Of a stretch of DNA of 64,000 nucleotides, positions 32,981 through 42,701 are shown one piece after another. Below the pieces are notes generated by a model. That model saw only the letters and a program-made list of their open reading frames with translations, had not been told where the DNA came from and ran no database searches. The stretch spans positions 1-64,000 of the forward strand of contig NZ_BBYM01000032.1 of assembly GCF_001570405.1 (NCBI RefSeq), read 5' to 3'. Within the stretch, counting starts at the first letter, position 1. Each line of letters starts with the position of its first letter. This DNA is from Microtetraspora niveoalba (GTDB lineage Bacteria; Actinomycetota; Actinomycetes; Streptosporangiales; Streptosporangiaceae). A program made the position numbers and the translations under genes.

Positions 32981-33991
32981 TCAGGGACGGGAGCCGGCCG
33001 TCACATCGTTGACCGGGCAACGGGCCGGTTGCCCGGTCAGGACCCGCACCGCCTCTTCGGCGGCGAAGCGCCGCACCGTTCTGATGGCCTGCTCGGAGTA
33101 GTAGGCGGCGTGGGGGGTGACGATCACGTTGGGCAGCGTGAAGAGGGGGCTACGTGGGAGCCAGCCGCGTTGCTTCGCGGGCTCCTCCTCAAGGTCGTCC
33201 AGCGCCGCGCCGGCGATCCATCCCTCGGTGAGCGCCTGGTAGATCGCCGTATCCTCCACTATCGGGCCGCGCCCGGTGTTGATGAGGATGGCGGTCGGCT
33301 TCATCCGGCGGAACGTCGCACGGTCGAAGGTGTGGTGTGTCTGCGGGGTGAGCGGCGCCTGGATCACCAGGTAGTCGGCACCCTCCACGAGCTCGTCGAA
33401 GGACACCGGCCGCACCTGGCATGATCGGATCTCGGACTCGTCGAGGAACGGATCGTGCGCCCAGACCTCGACACCGAACACTCGCGCGCGCTCGGCGATC
33501 AGCCGTGCGATGAAGCCGAAGGACAGCAGCCCGAACACCCGTCCCCTCAGCCGCCAGATCGGCTCTCCGCTCTGCCACCGCCACGTGCCCTGCCGGGTCG
33601 CCCGGTCGTACACGCAGATCTTGCGGGCGGCGGCGAGCCAGAGCGCGACGGCGTGATCGGCGACCTCGTCGGCGCACCACTCGTTCGGGGCGTTCGTGAC
33701 CTGGATGCCCCGCCGGGTGGCGGCGGCGACGTCGACGATGTCCACGCCCGTGCCGTAGCGGGCGATCACCCGGCAACGGGTGAACGCGTCGATGGCGCGG
33801 GAACCGACCCGCGCGTACTGGGTCAGGACGCCGTCGACGTCCCGGCCCTTCTCGATCACCTCGTCCTCGCTCTTGCACTGTGCGGCGAGGAGCTCGAATC
33901 CGGCGCCCTCGGCGATCGCGCGCTCGATGTCCACATCGCCGAAGTCGAAGTCGGCGATCAGGATCGTGCCTCTGGCCTCAGTGCGAGTCAC
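32981..33991 (-). CDS. D-isomer-specific 2-hydroxyacid dehydrogenase, CtBP-like
   Basis: 336 residues from GTG 33991, overlapping the dehydratase gene end by 14 bases. The catalytic Arg is in NTGRGPIVED, the Glu in ALDDLEEEP and the His in VTPHAAYYSEQA. The NAD-binding motif is FGLLSFGFIARLIAERA, with Ser-Phe-Gly in place of the usual Gly-x-Gly. The segment ARYGTGVDIVDVAAATRRGIQVTNAP groups it with the enzyme at 11078-12085. Together with the IlvD/Edd dehydratase it suggests sugar-acid breakdown. Confidence 0.85.
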   Translation of the reverse strand: MTRTEARGTILIADFDFGDVDIERAIAEGAGFELLAAQCKSEDEVIEKGRDVDGVLTQYARVGSRAIDAFTRCRVIARYGTGVDIVDVAAATRRGIQVTNAPNEWCADEVADHAVALWLAAARKICVYDRATRQGTWRWQSGEPIWRLRGRVFGLLSFGFIARLIAERARVFGVEVWAHDPFLDESEIRSCQVRPVSFDELVEGADYLVIQAPLTPQTHHTFDRATFRRMKPTAILINTGRGPIVEDTAIYQALTEGWIAGAALDDLEEEPAKQRGWLPRSPLFTLPNVIVTPHAAYYSEQAIRTVRRFAAEEAVRVLTGQPARCPVNDVTAGSRP

Positions 33992-35777
33992 GGGGAATCC
34001 CCTTGGTGCGTACGAGATCCTGGTACGACACCGCGAGCTCCAGGCAGCCTCCGGTGTCCAACTGTCCGACCGTGGAGCGGTAGATCTCCTGCCACGGTGT
34101 CTGGTTTTCGAATACCGGCGGTGTGTATCGGGTCCACCGCGCGGCGATCTCCTCGTCCGACAGGAGGACGTCGACACGCTGGTTGTCCATGTCGATGCGA
34201 ATGCGGTCGCCGGTGCGCAGGATGGCGAGATTGCCGCCGACCGCGGCCTCGGGGCTGGCGTTGAGAATGGACGGCGCGTCCGAGGTGCCGCTCTGGCGGC
34301 CGTCACCGAGCGTGGGCAGCGCGGTGACGCCCAACTGGAGCAGCGCGGCGGGCACCTCCATGTTCACCACCTCGGCCGAACCCGGATAGCCGATCGGCCC
34401 GGTGTAGCGGATGACGAGGATGCAGTTCCCGTCTATGCCCAGCTCGGGATCCTCGATGCGGGCGTGGTAGTCCTCGGGCCCGTCGAAGACGACGGCGCGA
34501 AGGTCGAACACCTGCGGATCACCGGGATGTGGCAGGTAGCGGGCGCGGAAGTCGTCGGTGATGACCGAGGTCTTCATGACCGCGGAGTCGAACAGGTTGC
34601 CGCTCATGATGAGAAGTCCGCCCCGCGTGGCGAGAGGCTCGTCGAAGGGACGGATGACGGTCGGGTCGGCGGGAGGAACATCGGCCAGGTTCTCGGCCAC
34701 GGTGCGGCCGGAGACGGTCACGGCGTCGCCGTGCAGGCGCCCTGCCGTCAGCAACGACCGCATGATGGCGGGGACGCCGCCGGCGCGGTAGAAGTCCTCG
34801 CCGAGGAACTCACCGGCGGGGGCGACGTTCGCCAGTACCGGGATGTCGGCTCCGACTCGTTGCCAGTCCTGCATGGACAGCGGCACCCCGACGTGACGCG
34901 CGATGGCGTTGATGTGGATGGGCGCGTTGGTCGAGGCGGCGATGGCCGAGGCGACCACGATCGCGTTCTCGAAAGCCTGCCGCGTCATGATCTCGCGCGG
35001 GGTGAGGTCCTCACGCACGAGGGCCACCGCCCGGCGGCCTGTGTCGTAGGCCATCTGCCCTCGCCGGCGATAAGGGGCCGGGATCGCGGCGCAGCCCGGC
35101 AGGGACATCCCCAAGGCCTCGGCCAGGCTGTTCATCGACAGCGCGGTACCCATCGTGTTGCAGTGACCGATGCTGGGCGCGGAGGCGGCCACGCGCGCCA
35201 TGAATTCGTCGTAGTCGATCTGCCCGCCGGCGAGCAGCCGCTTCGACTGCCAGATCACCAGCCCCGAGCCTGATGAGCCTGTCCGCTCGCCATGGTGATA
35301 GCCGTTGAGCATCGGCCCTCCGGACAGGACTATCGCCGGGATGTTCACCGTCGCCGCCGCGGTCAGGCACGCGGGCGTGGTCTTGTCGCAGCCTGTCGTC
35401 AGGACGACTCCGTCGAGTGGATACCCGTAGAGCACCTCGACCAGCCCGAGGTAGGCGAGGTTGCGATCCAGCGCGGCGGTCGGGCGTTTACCGGTCTCCT
35501 GCAGCGGATGGACGGGAAACTCGAATGGAATGCCACCGCCGTCGCGGATCCCGTCCTTGACCCGGTCGGCGAGGGCGAGGTGGTGGCGGTTGCAGGGAAC
35601 GAGGTCGCTCCCTGTTTGTGCGATGCCGATGATCGGCCGGCCCGACTGGAGCTCCGACGGGGTCAGTCCGAAGTTGAGAAAGCGCTCGAGATACAGAGCC
35701 GTCATCTCCGGATTGCCCGCGTTGTCCCACCATGCCTGGCTGCGCAGGCCGTCTGCGGTGCGCTTCGTCGATGGCAT
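33978..35777 (-). CDS. IlvD/Edd-family dehydratase, probably a sugar-acid dehydratase
   Basis: 599 residues. Conserved cysteines for the iron-sulphur cluster are Cys62 (LVPCNRHH), Cys130 ([13 protein letters not shown]) and Cys206 ([13 protein letters not shown]). The C-terminal [11 protein letters not shown] motif is also present. Family members remove water from aldonic acids (arabinonate, xylonate, gluconate) or dihydroxy acids; the length and motifs fit the aldonate branch. It is coupled to a 2-hydroxyacid dehydrogenase gene. Confidence 0.88.
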   Translation of the reverse strand: MPSTKRTADGLRSQAWWDNAGNPEMTALYLERFLNFGLTPSELQSGRPIIGIAQTGSDLVPCNRHHLALADRVKDGIRDGGGIPFEFPVHPLQETGKRPTAALDRNLAYLGLVEVLYGYPLDGVVLTTGCDKTTPACLTAAATVNIPAIVLSGGPMLNGYHHGERTGSSGSGLVIWQSKRLLAGGQIDYDEFMARVAASAPSIGHCNTMGTALSMNSLAEALGMSLPGCAAIPAPYRRRGQMAYDTGRRAVALVREDLTPREIMTRQAFENAIVVASAIAASTNAPIHINAIARHVGVPLSMQDWQRVGADIPVLANVAPAGEFLGEDFYRAGGVPAIMRSLLTAGRLHGDAVTVSGRTVAENLADVPPADPTVIRPFDEPLATRGGLLIMSGNLFDSAVMKTSVITDDFRARYLPHPGDPQVFDLRAVVFDGPEDYHARIEDPELGIDGNCILVIRYTGPIGYPGSAEVVNMEVPAALLQLGVTALPTLGDGRQSGTSDAPSILNASPEAAVGGNLAILRTGDRIRIDMDNQRVDVLLSDEEIAARWTRYTPPVFENQTPWQEIYRSTVGQLDTGGCLELAVSYQDLVRTKGIPRDSH

Positions 35778-35888
35778 CAGACACTCCTCACCGGCCTACC
35801 AGGACTCCCGCCGGCCGGGCGCTGCCGTGGCGTAGGAGGAGTCCCCGCGCATCACAGCGCCCCTCTACCCACAGCTCAACCGCCCAAC

Positions 35889-37253
35889 CTACGTTCGCGG
35901 GGCAGGCCCGTCCGATCCGGCCGGATACTCAAGAAGCGGAACCAGGTCCGTGGACCAGGCCGACATGACAGGTGCGAGGACCCGCCAGGCCTCTTCGGCC
36001 TCGTCACCGCGGATGGACAGGGCGGCGTTGCCGTGCAGGACGTCCAGCAGCAGTCGGCCGTAGGCAGGCAGGTCGGGGCCCCCCAACCGCGCGGTGAGGG
36101 TGAGCGGGGCGAGGGTGCGGGCGCCGGGGCCGATGCCGGTCAGTGCCAGGGTCATGCCTTCCGGCTCCAGACCGAAGCGCAGCACGTTGGGCGGGGCCTG
36201 CTCGCCGCGGCCGAAGGGCAGGTGGGGTACGGGCCGGAAACGTACCGCGACCTCTTTGCGGTCGGCCCCGAGCGCTTTGCCGCTGCGGAGCCGGAACGTC
36301 GTGCCGGACCAGCGCCAGCTTTCGAGTTCCAGCTCAACCTCGGCGAAGGTCTCGGTACGGTGCCGTGGGTCCACGCCCTCCTCCTTGGCATAGGCGGGAA
36401 CGTCACGGTCGCCGATGCGACCGGCCAGATACCGGGCACGGCGGGTGCGGCGCACGACGTCGTCGTCCGTGAGAGGGCACACCGAGCGCAGCACGTCGAT
36501 CTTCCGATCGCGCAGGTCACGCTCGCCGAGGCTGAGCGGTGGTTCCATGGCCACCAGGCACAGCAACTGCAGCAGGTGGTTCTGCACCATGTCCTTGAGG
36601 GCTCCGACGCCGTCGTAGTAGCCCGCCCTGCCTTCCAGCGTCAGGGACTCGTCCCAGACGATCTCCACCTCGGCGATGTGCGCGCTGTTCCAGATGGGCT
36701 CCAGCACGCGGTTGGCCAGCCGGCTGCCGAGCACGTTCTGGACGGTCGTCATGGCCAGGAAGTGGTCGACCCGGAACACCGCCTGCTCCGGCACGACCTC
36801 CGACAGCAGCCGGTTCAGCGCCACAGCGCTGTCCAGATCTTCACCGAACGGCTTTTCCAGCACGATCAGGCTGCCCGGTGCCAGGTCCGCGCCGCGCAGG
36901 GCGGCCACCGTGCCCGGGAAGATCGCTGGAGGGAGGGCGAGGTAGACGGCGACGGGACCGTCGCCGGCGATGGCCGACGCGACGTCGGTGACGTCCGTGG
37001 CGTCGGCCCGCAGGTAGCGGGCGCGCTCCGCGATCGCCTTCCTGGCGTCCGCAGGCGAGGAGAAGCCATGACGGCCGAGCTGATCGGCCGCCCAGCGCCG
37101 GAACCCCTCGTCGCTCCAGTCCGCCCGGTCCACGCAGGTCAGCTGGAAGCGGTCGTCGAGATGCCCGGCCGCCCGCAGGGCGGCCAGCGCCGGCAACAGG
37201 TAGCGCGCGTTGAGGTCGCCGGTGGCGCCGAAGATGACGAGCCGGTCGATCAT
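35889..37253 (-). CDS. zwf: Glucose-6-phosphate dehydrogenase-family protein, atypical
   Basis: 454 residues from ATG 37253, in an ATGA overlap with the GH15 gene. The nucleotide motif is VIFGATGDLNARYLLPALAAL; EKPFG and the C-terminal G6PD domain are present. The active-site motif, normally R-I-D-H-Y-L-G-K, reads RVDHFLAMTTVQN: the His remains but the conserved Lys that contacts the substrate is Met. It is also shorter than usual. It may be a relative with a different substrate rather than a true G6PD. Confidence 0.8.
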   Translation of the reverse strand: MIDRLVIFGATGDLNARYLLPALAALRAAGHLDDRFQLTCVDRADWSDEGFRRWAADQLGRHGFSSPADARKAIAERARYLRADATDVTDVASAIAGDGPVAVYLALPPAIFPGTVAALRGADLAPGSLIVLEKPFGEDLDSAVALNRLLSEVVPEQAVFRVDHFLAMTTVQNVLGSRLANRVLEPIWNSAHIAEVEIVWDESLTLEGRAGYYDGVGALKDMVQNHLLQLLCLVAMEPPLSLGERDLRDRKIDVLRSVCPLTDDDVVRRTRRARYLAGRIGDRDVPAYAKEEGVDPRHRTETFAEVELELESWRWSGTTFRLRSGKALGADRKEVAVRFRPVPHLPFGRGEQAPPNVLRFGLEPEGMTLALTGIGPGARTLAPLTLTARLGGPDLPAYGRLLLDVLHGNAALSIRGDEAEEAWRVLAPVMSAWSTDLVPLLEYPAGSDGPAPRT

Positions 37254-39076
37254 GTCGTGCCCCCCTTCGCTCGTGCGAGGCCAACGCCGGCGGCGATGAT
37301 TCCGATGTGGCTGAACGCCTGGGGAAAGTTGCCCATGAACGTGCCCGTCGACGGGTCGATCTGCTCCGGCAGCAGCCCGAGCGGGCTGGCCCGGCCGCAC
37401 AGTGAGGCGTACAGTTCCCCGGCCTGTTCGATCCGGCCCTGCTGGGCAAGGTTCTCGACCAGCCAGAAGCTGCACAACATGAAGGCGCCCTCGTCGCCGG
37501 GCAGGCCGTCGGGCGAATGATCGTGCAGGTAGCGGTAGAGCAGCCCGTCGCCGGCGGACAGACGTTCGGCGATGGCCGCGGTTGTGGCCACCATCCGCGG
37601 ATGATCGGCCGGGATGACCTTCCGGAGCGGGAGCGCGAGCAGACTGGCGTCCAGCCCGCCGCCGCCGTCGAGGTGTTCGCTCAGGGACTGCGCGGCCTCG
37701 TTCCACGACTGGTCCACGATGAGCTGACGCAGTTTGCCGGCGGTGGCGCGCCACGTTGCGACCTGTCCGGGCAGGCCGAGCCGCTCACCGATCTCCGCGG
37801 CCCGGTCGAGGGCGACCTGGCACATTCCGGCCGAGTAGGTGAAGACGCGGCCCGCGCTGCGTATCTCCCAGATGCCCTGGTCCGGGTGCCGCCACGCGCT
37901 CGCGGCGGTCTCGGCCAGCTCCGCCAGGCCGGACCACAGCGCGGGCTGGATCTCACCACCGGAGCGCAGCCACTGGTCGGCGCAGTCCAGCACCTCACCG
38001 TAGACGTCGTGCTGGCGCTGGTCAGCCGCGCCGTTGCCCCATCGCACCGGAGCGGAACGCCGATAGCCTTCCAGGTCGGCGTCCTGGATCTCCTCGGGTA
38101 CGGGATCGCCGCGGAGGCTGTACATGATCCGCAGCCCGCGGCTCTGTTCGAAGGCGTCGAGGACCCAGCCGAGGAAGGCGTCGGCCTCGCCGTCGAAGCC
38201 GATGCGGCGCAGTGCGAACACGGCGAAGGCGGCGTCCCGGATCCAGGTGTAGCGGTAATCCCAGTTGCGTACACCGCCGATCGGCGCGGGCAACGAGGAC
38301 GTGGGGGCGGCGACCAGCGAGCCGTTGACCCAGTCGTCGCACAGCTTGAGCGTGATCGCGGCGCGGCGGACCAGCGGCTCTTCCGGGCCGCTGTAGCTGC
38401 AGCTCCGCATCCAGCGGCGCCACGCCTCGGCGGTCTCGCGCAGCATGGCCTCGGGGTCGAACCGGCGGTGGCGGTGGATTCGGCCCCAGGACAGCACGAG
38501 ATCGAGGCGATCGCCCTGTTCCAGGTCGTGGACGGTGTGCAGGCCGGTCAGGGGACGGTTGGAACGCAGATGCAGGCGCAGGTCCGGCCGCCGGGACGCC
38601 TGCACTTCCAGGCCGCTGCCCAGGAGCCGGGTCTGTCCGCCACCGCGGGGGCGCAGCTCCGCCCGCATACGGACGGTCCCATCCAGAACCCGGGCGGAGC
38701 GGACGAGTTCGGCCCGGCTCGCCCCGGCGTCGTCGGTGAGGTCCGCGCCGGCGCGCAGGGCCAGCGCGTCGGTGATCCTGACCATGCCGGTCGGGCTGCG
38801 CAACTCGGTCACCAGCACCGCGGTGTCGGGCTCGTAGCGCTGCCGGGCCTCTTGCAGGTCCTCCACCGTCAGGGTGAAGTGCCCGCCTCGCGCGTGATCC
38901 AGCAGGCCGCACAACAATGGTTCGCTGTCGAAGCGAGGCAGGCACAACCATGGGATCGAGCCGTCCAGGCCGACCAGTGCCGCGGTTGTGCCATCCCCGA
39001 TGAGACCGAGATCCTCCAGGGGCAGGTAGCCCTCCCGTCGGCGGACCGGGCGGAATGACGGATCGGGATCGAGCAT
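37250..39076 (-). CDS. GH15 glucoamylase/trehalase-like protein
   Basis: 608 residues from ATG 39076, with AGAGGAA upstream. The N-terminal domain starts GYLPLEDLGLIGDGTTAALVGLDGSIPWLCLPRFDS, typical of bacterial GH15 proteins. The catalytic (alpha/alpha)6 barrel contains GGVRNWDYRYTWIRDAAFAVFAL and the region LLPEQIDPSTGTFMGNFPQAFSHIG. It has no signal peptide, so it should act inside the cell on trehalose or oligosaccharides. It is coupled to the G6PD-like gene, which suggests joint use of the released glucose. Confidence 0.88.
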   Translation of the reverse strand: MLDPDPSFRPVRRREGYLPLEDLGLIGDGTTAALVGLDGSIPWLCLPRFDSEPLLCGLLDHARGGHFTLTVEDLQEARQRYEPDTAVLVTELRSPTGMVRITDALALRAGADLTDDAGASRAELVRSARVLDGTVRMRAELRPRGGGQTRLLGSGLEVQASRRPDLRLHLRSNRPLTGLHTVHDLEQGDRLDLVLSWGRIHRHRRFDPEAMLRETAEAWRRWMRSCSYSGPEEPLVRRAAITLKLCDDWVNGSLVAAPTSSLPAPIGGVRNWDYRYTWIRDAAFAVFALRRIGFDGEADAFLGWVLDAFEQSRGLRIMYSLRGDPVPEEIQDADLEGYRRSAPVRWGNGAADQRQHDVYGEVLDCADQWLRSGGEIQPALWSGLAELAETAASAWRHPDQGIWEIRSAGRVFTYSAGMCQVALDRAAEIGERLGLPGQVATWRATAGKLRQLIVDQSWNEAAQSLSEHLDGGGGLDASLLALPLRKVIPADHPRMVATTAAIAERLSAGDGLLYRYLHDHSPDGLPGDEGAFMLCSFWLVENLAQQGRIEQAGELYASLCGRASPLGLLPEQIDPSTGTFMGNFPQAFSHIGIIAAGVGLARAKGGTT

Positions 39077-39399
39077 GCCACGTTCCTCTTCTGTCGTACG
39101 GCGCACCGCCGGAGAGCCGCACGGAGCGGCGCCCTGGACCGTGCGGGCATCCGACGCGCAGATCAGGGCCGCCGGCGCCGCCGAAAAACAGGCAGACTGT
39201 GCCGCGCTGATCGAGACCCAACCCCCGGTGAGCGACCCGATGCCACACTCCGCATCGGGCATGGGCGCGCCACATCACCCCTGACAGCGCGGACAATGAC
39301 AGGCCTACCCCACGGCCTCACCATGTAACGCCGCCCTCCCGCCGGAACGCCGCGCGCCGGGCTGGGCGGCGGCCACCGCCGCTCCTCGTGCCGTCCGGC
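39077..39399. other. Intergenic region upstream of the GH15 gene
   Basis: 323 bases with no gene found. An inverted repeat CCCGATGC (39236-39243) and GCATCGGG (39252-39259) could be an operator or a weak terminator. A run of five A in CCGAAAAACAGG is the least GC-rich part. No clear promoter boxes are seen. Confidence 0.5.
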
Positions 39400-39873
39400 T
39401 CATTCGATTTCGACGTTGTCGAGGGACCGCAGCAGGCGTGAGAGGACCCGGATGCAGGCGTCGACCTCGGCACCCGACAGGTCGCCGCCGACCTGGCGGA
39501 GCACCGCGCGCTCGCGGTCGACCACGGCTGTGATGGCGGTCCGGCCCTCCCGGGTCAGCCGGATGAGCGAGGACCTCTTGTGCGCCGGATTGGGGACGAA
39601 CTCGACCAGGCCGCGCGCGGCCGCGTCGTTGATCATGCGCTGGACGAACTGGCGACTCAACGCCAGGGCCCGTCCCATCTGAGGGACGGTCATCGGCCCG
39701 TGGTCGCGGAGCATGGTGAGCACGGCCCGCACCCCTACCGACAGCCCCTCGATGGTCGCGTCCTGCTCCACCTTGCGGAAGGCACGTCGATACAGCGGCC
39801 CCACGAGGTCGAACACCTCGGCGAGCCGATCGGCCAGTTCTTCTGACGCCAGACTGCGTTCACTCTCACTCAC
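39400..39873 (-). CDS. MarR-family transcriptional regulator
   Basis: 157 residues, GTG start. The winged helix (MTVPQMGRALALSRQFVQRMINDAAARGLVEFVPNPAHKRSSLIRLTREG) is clear. MarR proteins are usually dimeric repressors released by small aromatic or oxidising ligands. Two palindromic operators lie in the 57 bases between this gene and the divergent hydrolase gene, one next to each start, so it probably represses both. Confidence 0.92.
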   Translation of the reverse strand: MSESERSLASEELADRLAEVFDLVGPLYRRAFRKVEQDATIEGLSVGVRAVLTMLRDHGPMTVPQMGRALALSRQFVQRMINDAAARGLVEFVPNPAHKRSSLIRLTREGRTAITAVVDRERAVLRQVGGDLSGAEVDACIRVLSRLLRSLDNVEIE

Positions 39874-39875
39874 CT

Positions 39876-39908
39876 CACCATAATGACACCTAGGTTGTCA
39901 TTATGGTG
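39876..39908. promoter_or_regulatory. MarR operator 1
   Basis: Perfect 13-base arms CACCATAATGACA (39876-39888) and TGTCATTATGGTG (39896-39908) enclose the 7-base centre CCTAGGT. It abuts the MarR start codon. Confidence 0.85.
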
Positions 39909-39913
39909 AAACA

Positions 39914-39932
39914 ATGACACCCTGGTTGTCAT
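39914..39932. promoter_or_regulatory. MarR operator 2
   Basis: Arms ATGACA (39914-39919) and TGTCAT (39927-39932) with the 7-base centre CCCTGGT match operator 1 in sequence and spacing. It overlaps the first ATG of the hydrolase gene. Confidence 0.8.
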
Positions 39933-40707
39933 GAACGGCATGCACTGGCTCGACACCGGCACGGGTCGGCCCCTCGTCCTGCTGCACGGCGGCTTCCTGG
40001 ACCACACCATGTGGGACGACCAGATCAAGGTCCTCGCCGCACACCACCGCGTCATCGCGCCCGACGCCCGCGGTCACGGCCGCTCCGCCAACTCCACCGA
40101 GCCGTACCGGCTCACCGACGACCTCGCCGCGCTGCTGCGCCACCTGGACACCGGGCCCGCGATCCTGGTGGGAGTCTCCATGGGCGCGAGCACCGCGGTC
40201 GACACCGCGCTGGAGCACCCGGACCTGGTCAGCGCTTTGGTCGTCAGCGGCGCCGGCACCAGCGAGCCGTACTTCACCGACCCATGGACCACCCAGGTCC
40301 TGGCCACGTGGCACTCGGCAATGGCGGCCGGTGACCTGGAGGCCTCGATCGAGAGGTTCATGCTCTTCGCCGCGGGCCCGCACCGAAGCCTGGACGATGT
40401 CGACCCCGACGTCACCGGCCGCCTACGCCGCATGGCCAGGGCCACCATGTCGAAGCACACCGCCGGAGAGGCCGTCCCGCTCGTCCCCGTACGCGACACC
40501 TGGGACCGCGTCGCCGGGATCGACGTGCCCGTGCTGGCCGTCAACGGCGCCATCGACTCCCCCGACCACATCGGCATGGCCGAACGTATCGCCGGCACCG
40601 TCGCCGACGGCCGCGCGATCTCGATCGACGGGACCGCGCACTACCCCAACATGGAGCGCCCGGACGTCTTCAACGACATCCTCGAGGCCTTCGTCCGCAC
40701 CGTGTGA
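39931..40707 (+). CDS. Alpha/beta-fold hydrolase
   Basis: 258 residues from ATG 39931; a second ATG at 39940 is possible. The oxyanion segment is LLHGGFLDHTMW; the nucleophile Ser83 is in GVSMGAS, the acid probably in AVNGAIDSPDH and the His in GTAHYPNME. It hydrolyses an ester, lactone or similar bond. No Shine-Dalgarno sequence is seen and the start lies in an operator, so the mRNA may be leaderless. It is controlled by the divergent MarR protein, presumably in response to its substrate. Confidence 0.85.
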   Translation: MNGMHWLDTGTGRPLVLLHGGFLDHTMWDDQIKVLAAHHRVIAPDARGHGRSANSTEPYRLTDDLAALLRHLDTGPAILVGVSMGASTAVDTALEHPDLVSALVVSGAGTSEPYFTDPWTTQVLATWHSAMAAGDLEASIERFMLFAAGPHRSLDDVDPDVTGRLRRMARATMSKHTAGEAVPLVPVRDTWDRVAGIDVPVLAVNGAIDSPDHIGMAERIAGTVADGRAISIDGTAHYPNMERPDVFNDILEAFVRTV

Positions 40708-40783
40708 CCACCCCGTGGACGGCGGTCAGGACGCCGAAGGACGGAGATCCGGCCGTCGACCCGCCACCGCTGACCGACAGAGT

Positions 40784-41392
40784 TCAGGCCGACGCCTTCT
40801 GGCCCGGCACGATCGGCGCCGCGGATCCCGCGAGCGGCAGGGAGCGGGTCCACAACATCCACCCCAGCACCCCCCAGTACGCGGCGGCGAGCAGGCCGCC
40901 GCCGAGGCTGGACAGCGGAAGGGTGAACACCCAGGTCAGCGGAAGCAGTACGGCGAGCGCGAGGGGGAGGCACCGCCGACGGTACGTGTGGACGGCGACG
41001 GCGACGAGTCCGGCGAACCAGAGCAGGTTCGCCGGGATGGCGATCGCGGCGAAGAAGGAGGCATCGCGTCCACGGACGTTGGAAACGGTGGTGACCACGG
41101 TCAGCAGCATCATCCCCGCGGCGGCGACGAGCGCCCCCCACCGAGATCCCGCTGATCGGCCGAGCGCGAGGACGATGGGGATCTGCAGGAGCATCAGCGC
41201 GGCGAGGCAGACGAGCATCAGATGCTCGATCCCGACCACCGTCTCCTCTCCGGAGGGGGTGTGCACGACCTGCAGCGTGCCCGCGATGAGGGAGGCGATC
41301 GCCGTTCCCGCGGAGCACAGGGCCAGTGCCCGAGGGTTCCCCGCCGGATCCTGGGAAGCGGGGGAGTCGGAAGCGGAGGTTGGAGAAGTCAT
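40784..41392 (-). CDS. Membrane protein of unknown function
   Basis: About 202 residues from ATG 41392; an earlier ATG at 41458 is possible. Six or so hydrophobic segments are seen (ALCSAGTAIASLIAGTLQVV, LMLVCLAALMLLQIPIVLAL, WGALVAAAGMMLLTVVTTV, and three more). There is no recognised motif. It is divergent from a histidine kinase gene across 151 bases. Confidence 0.65.
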   Translation of the reverse strand: MTSPTSASDSPASQDPAGNPRALALCSAGTAIASLIAGTLQVVHTPSGEETVVGIEHLMLVCLAALMLLQIPIVLALGRSAGSRWGALVAAAGMMLLTVVTTVSNVRGRDASFFAAIAIPANLLWFAGLVAVAVHTYRRRCLPLALAVLLPLTWVFTLPLSSLGGGLLAAAYWGVLGWMLWTRSLPLAGSAAPIVPGQKASA

Positions 41393-41543
41393 GCCTCCAG
41401 CGTCCTCGGACGCGATGTCGCGCACATCGCCGTCACGGCGCGCGGATCTCATCCTCACGGCTCGAGCCGGCGCGACCTGAGGATGACCCCGGCCACGTCC
41501 GGCGGGGGACGTCGCGGGTGACGGCGGCGGCTACGGTGGCCGC

Positions 41544-42701
41544 GTGGATCCCCTCTCCCGGCTGGCACACGTCCCGGCCCGTCCCCCACGGTCGGACTAC
41601 TGGCTCGCCGCGCTTCTCGGCGTGTGGGCGCTGGTGGAGGCGGTCGCTCTGCCCGGCCCCGGCCCTGTCGCGGTACGGGTGCTGTTCGCCCTGGTGGTGT
41701 CGGCACCCCTGGTGCTGCGCCGCGGGTTTCCGGTGCCGGCTCTGCTCGCGATCGCGGCCGCGCTGGTGGTGCGGGCGTACTTCGCGACCACGTTGGAGCC
41801 CGGGGCCACGCCGTTCCCGGCGCTGCTCGTCGCCACGTTCTCGTGCGGCCTGTACGCGCGACCGGCCTGGCTGGCATGGGGCAGTGCCCCGGTCGGAGCG
41901 GGCGCGATCGTCGCGGCCACCTATCTCGACTACTACACCGGCACCCCCGGGCCCGGTGACTACGCCCTGCTGTCGTTCTTCTGCTTCGGTAGCTGGGCCG
42001 GGGGGCGGGTCATCCGGATGCGGGTGGCGCAGGCCGAGGAGGCGGCCCGCAGGAAGGACGAGGACGCCGCCCGGTCCGTCGCCGAGGCCGCCGCCACCGA
42101 ACGGGCACGCATCGCCAGGGAACTGCACGATGTCGTCGCGCATTCGCTCTCGATCATCGCCATGCAGGCGGGTGCGGCCGAACGCCTCGTCCACACCCGC
42201 CCCCAGGCCGCCGAGGAGCATGCCCGTACGGTCCGGCGCAGCGCCCGCGAAGCGTTGATGGAAATGCGTCGTCTGCTCGACGTCCTGCACGAGACGGCCG
42301 AGTACCATCCGGTGCCCGGCCTGTCGGATCTCACCACGTTGATCGACGAGGCGCGCGAGTCAGGCACCGGTGTGGAGTTCGTCGAAGTCGGCGAACGCCC
42401 CTCGCTCGCCCCGGGTTTGGAGCTGTCGATCTACCGCGTCGTACAGGAAGCCCTGACGAACGCCCGGCGTCATGGTCGGACGGGACAGGCCCGGGTGACC
42501 ATCGCCTATTCGGACCCGGACACCAGGGTCACCGTGTCCAACCCGGATCCGTCCCGGGGATCGATCCCGTTCCGTGCCGGCAGAGGACTCACCGGAATGC
42601 GCGAGCGCGTCGGGCTGCACGGCGGATCACTCGACATCCTGCAGGACGACGCCGCGTTCACCGTGACCGCACGGTTCCCCGCCGAGGAGCGCCCGCTATG
42701 A
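41544..42701 (+). CDS. Sensor histidine kinase, NarL/DesK type
   Basis: 385 residues, GTG start. Four to five membrane segments occupy residues 20-155, followed by the HisKA_3 dimerisation helix with the phosphorylated His195 in ARELHDVVAHSLS. The ATPase domain has VVQEALTNARRHG and a glycine-rich GRGLTGMRERV. It should sense a membrane or external signal and phosphorylate the response regulator encoded in the overlapping gene. Confidence 0.92.
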   Translation: MDPLSRLAHVPARPPRSDYWLAALLGVWALVEAVALPGPGPVAVRVLFALVVSAPLVLRRGFPVPALLAIAAALVVRAYFATTLEPGATPFPALLVATFSCGLYARPAWLAWGSAPVGAGAIVAATYLDYYTGTPGPGDYALLSFFCFGSWAGGRVIRMRVAQAEEAARRKDEDAARSVAEAAATERARIARELHDVVAHSLSIIAMQAGAAERLVHTRPQAAEEHARTVRRSAREALMEMRRLLDVLHETAEYHPVPGLSDLTTLIDEARESGTGVEFVEVGERPSLAPGLELSIYRVVQEALTNARRHGRTGQARVTIAYSDPDTRVTVSNPDPSRGSIPFRAGRGLTGMRERVGLHGGSLDILQDDAAFTVTARFPAEERPL

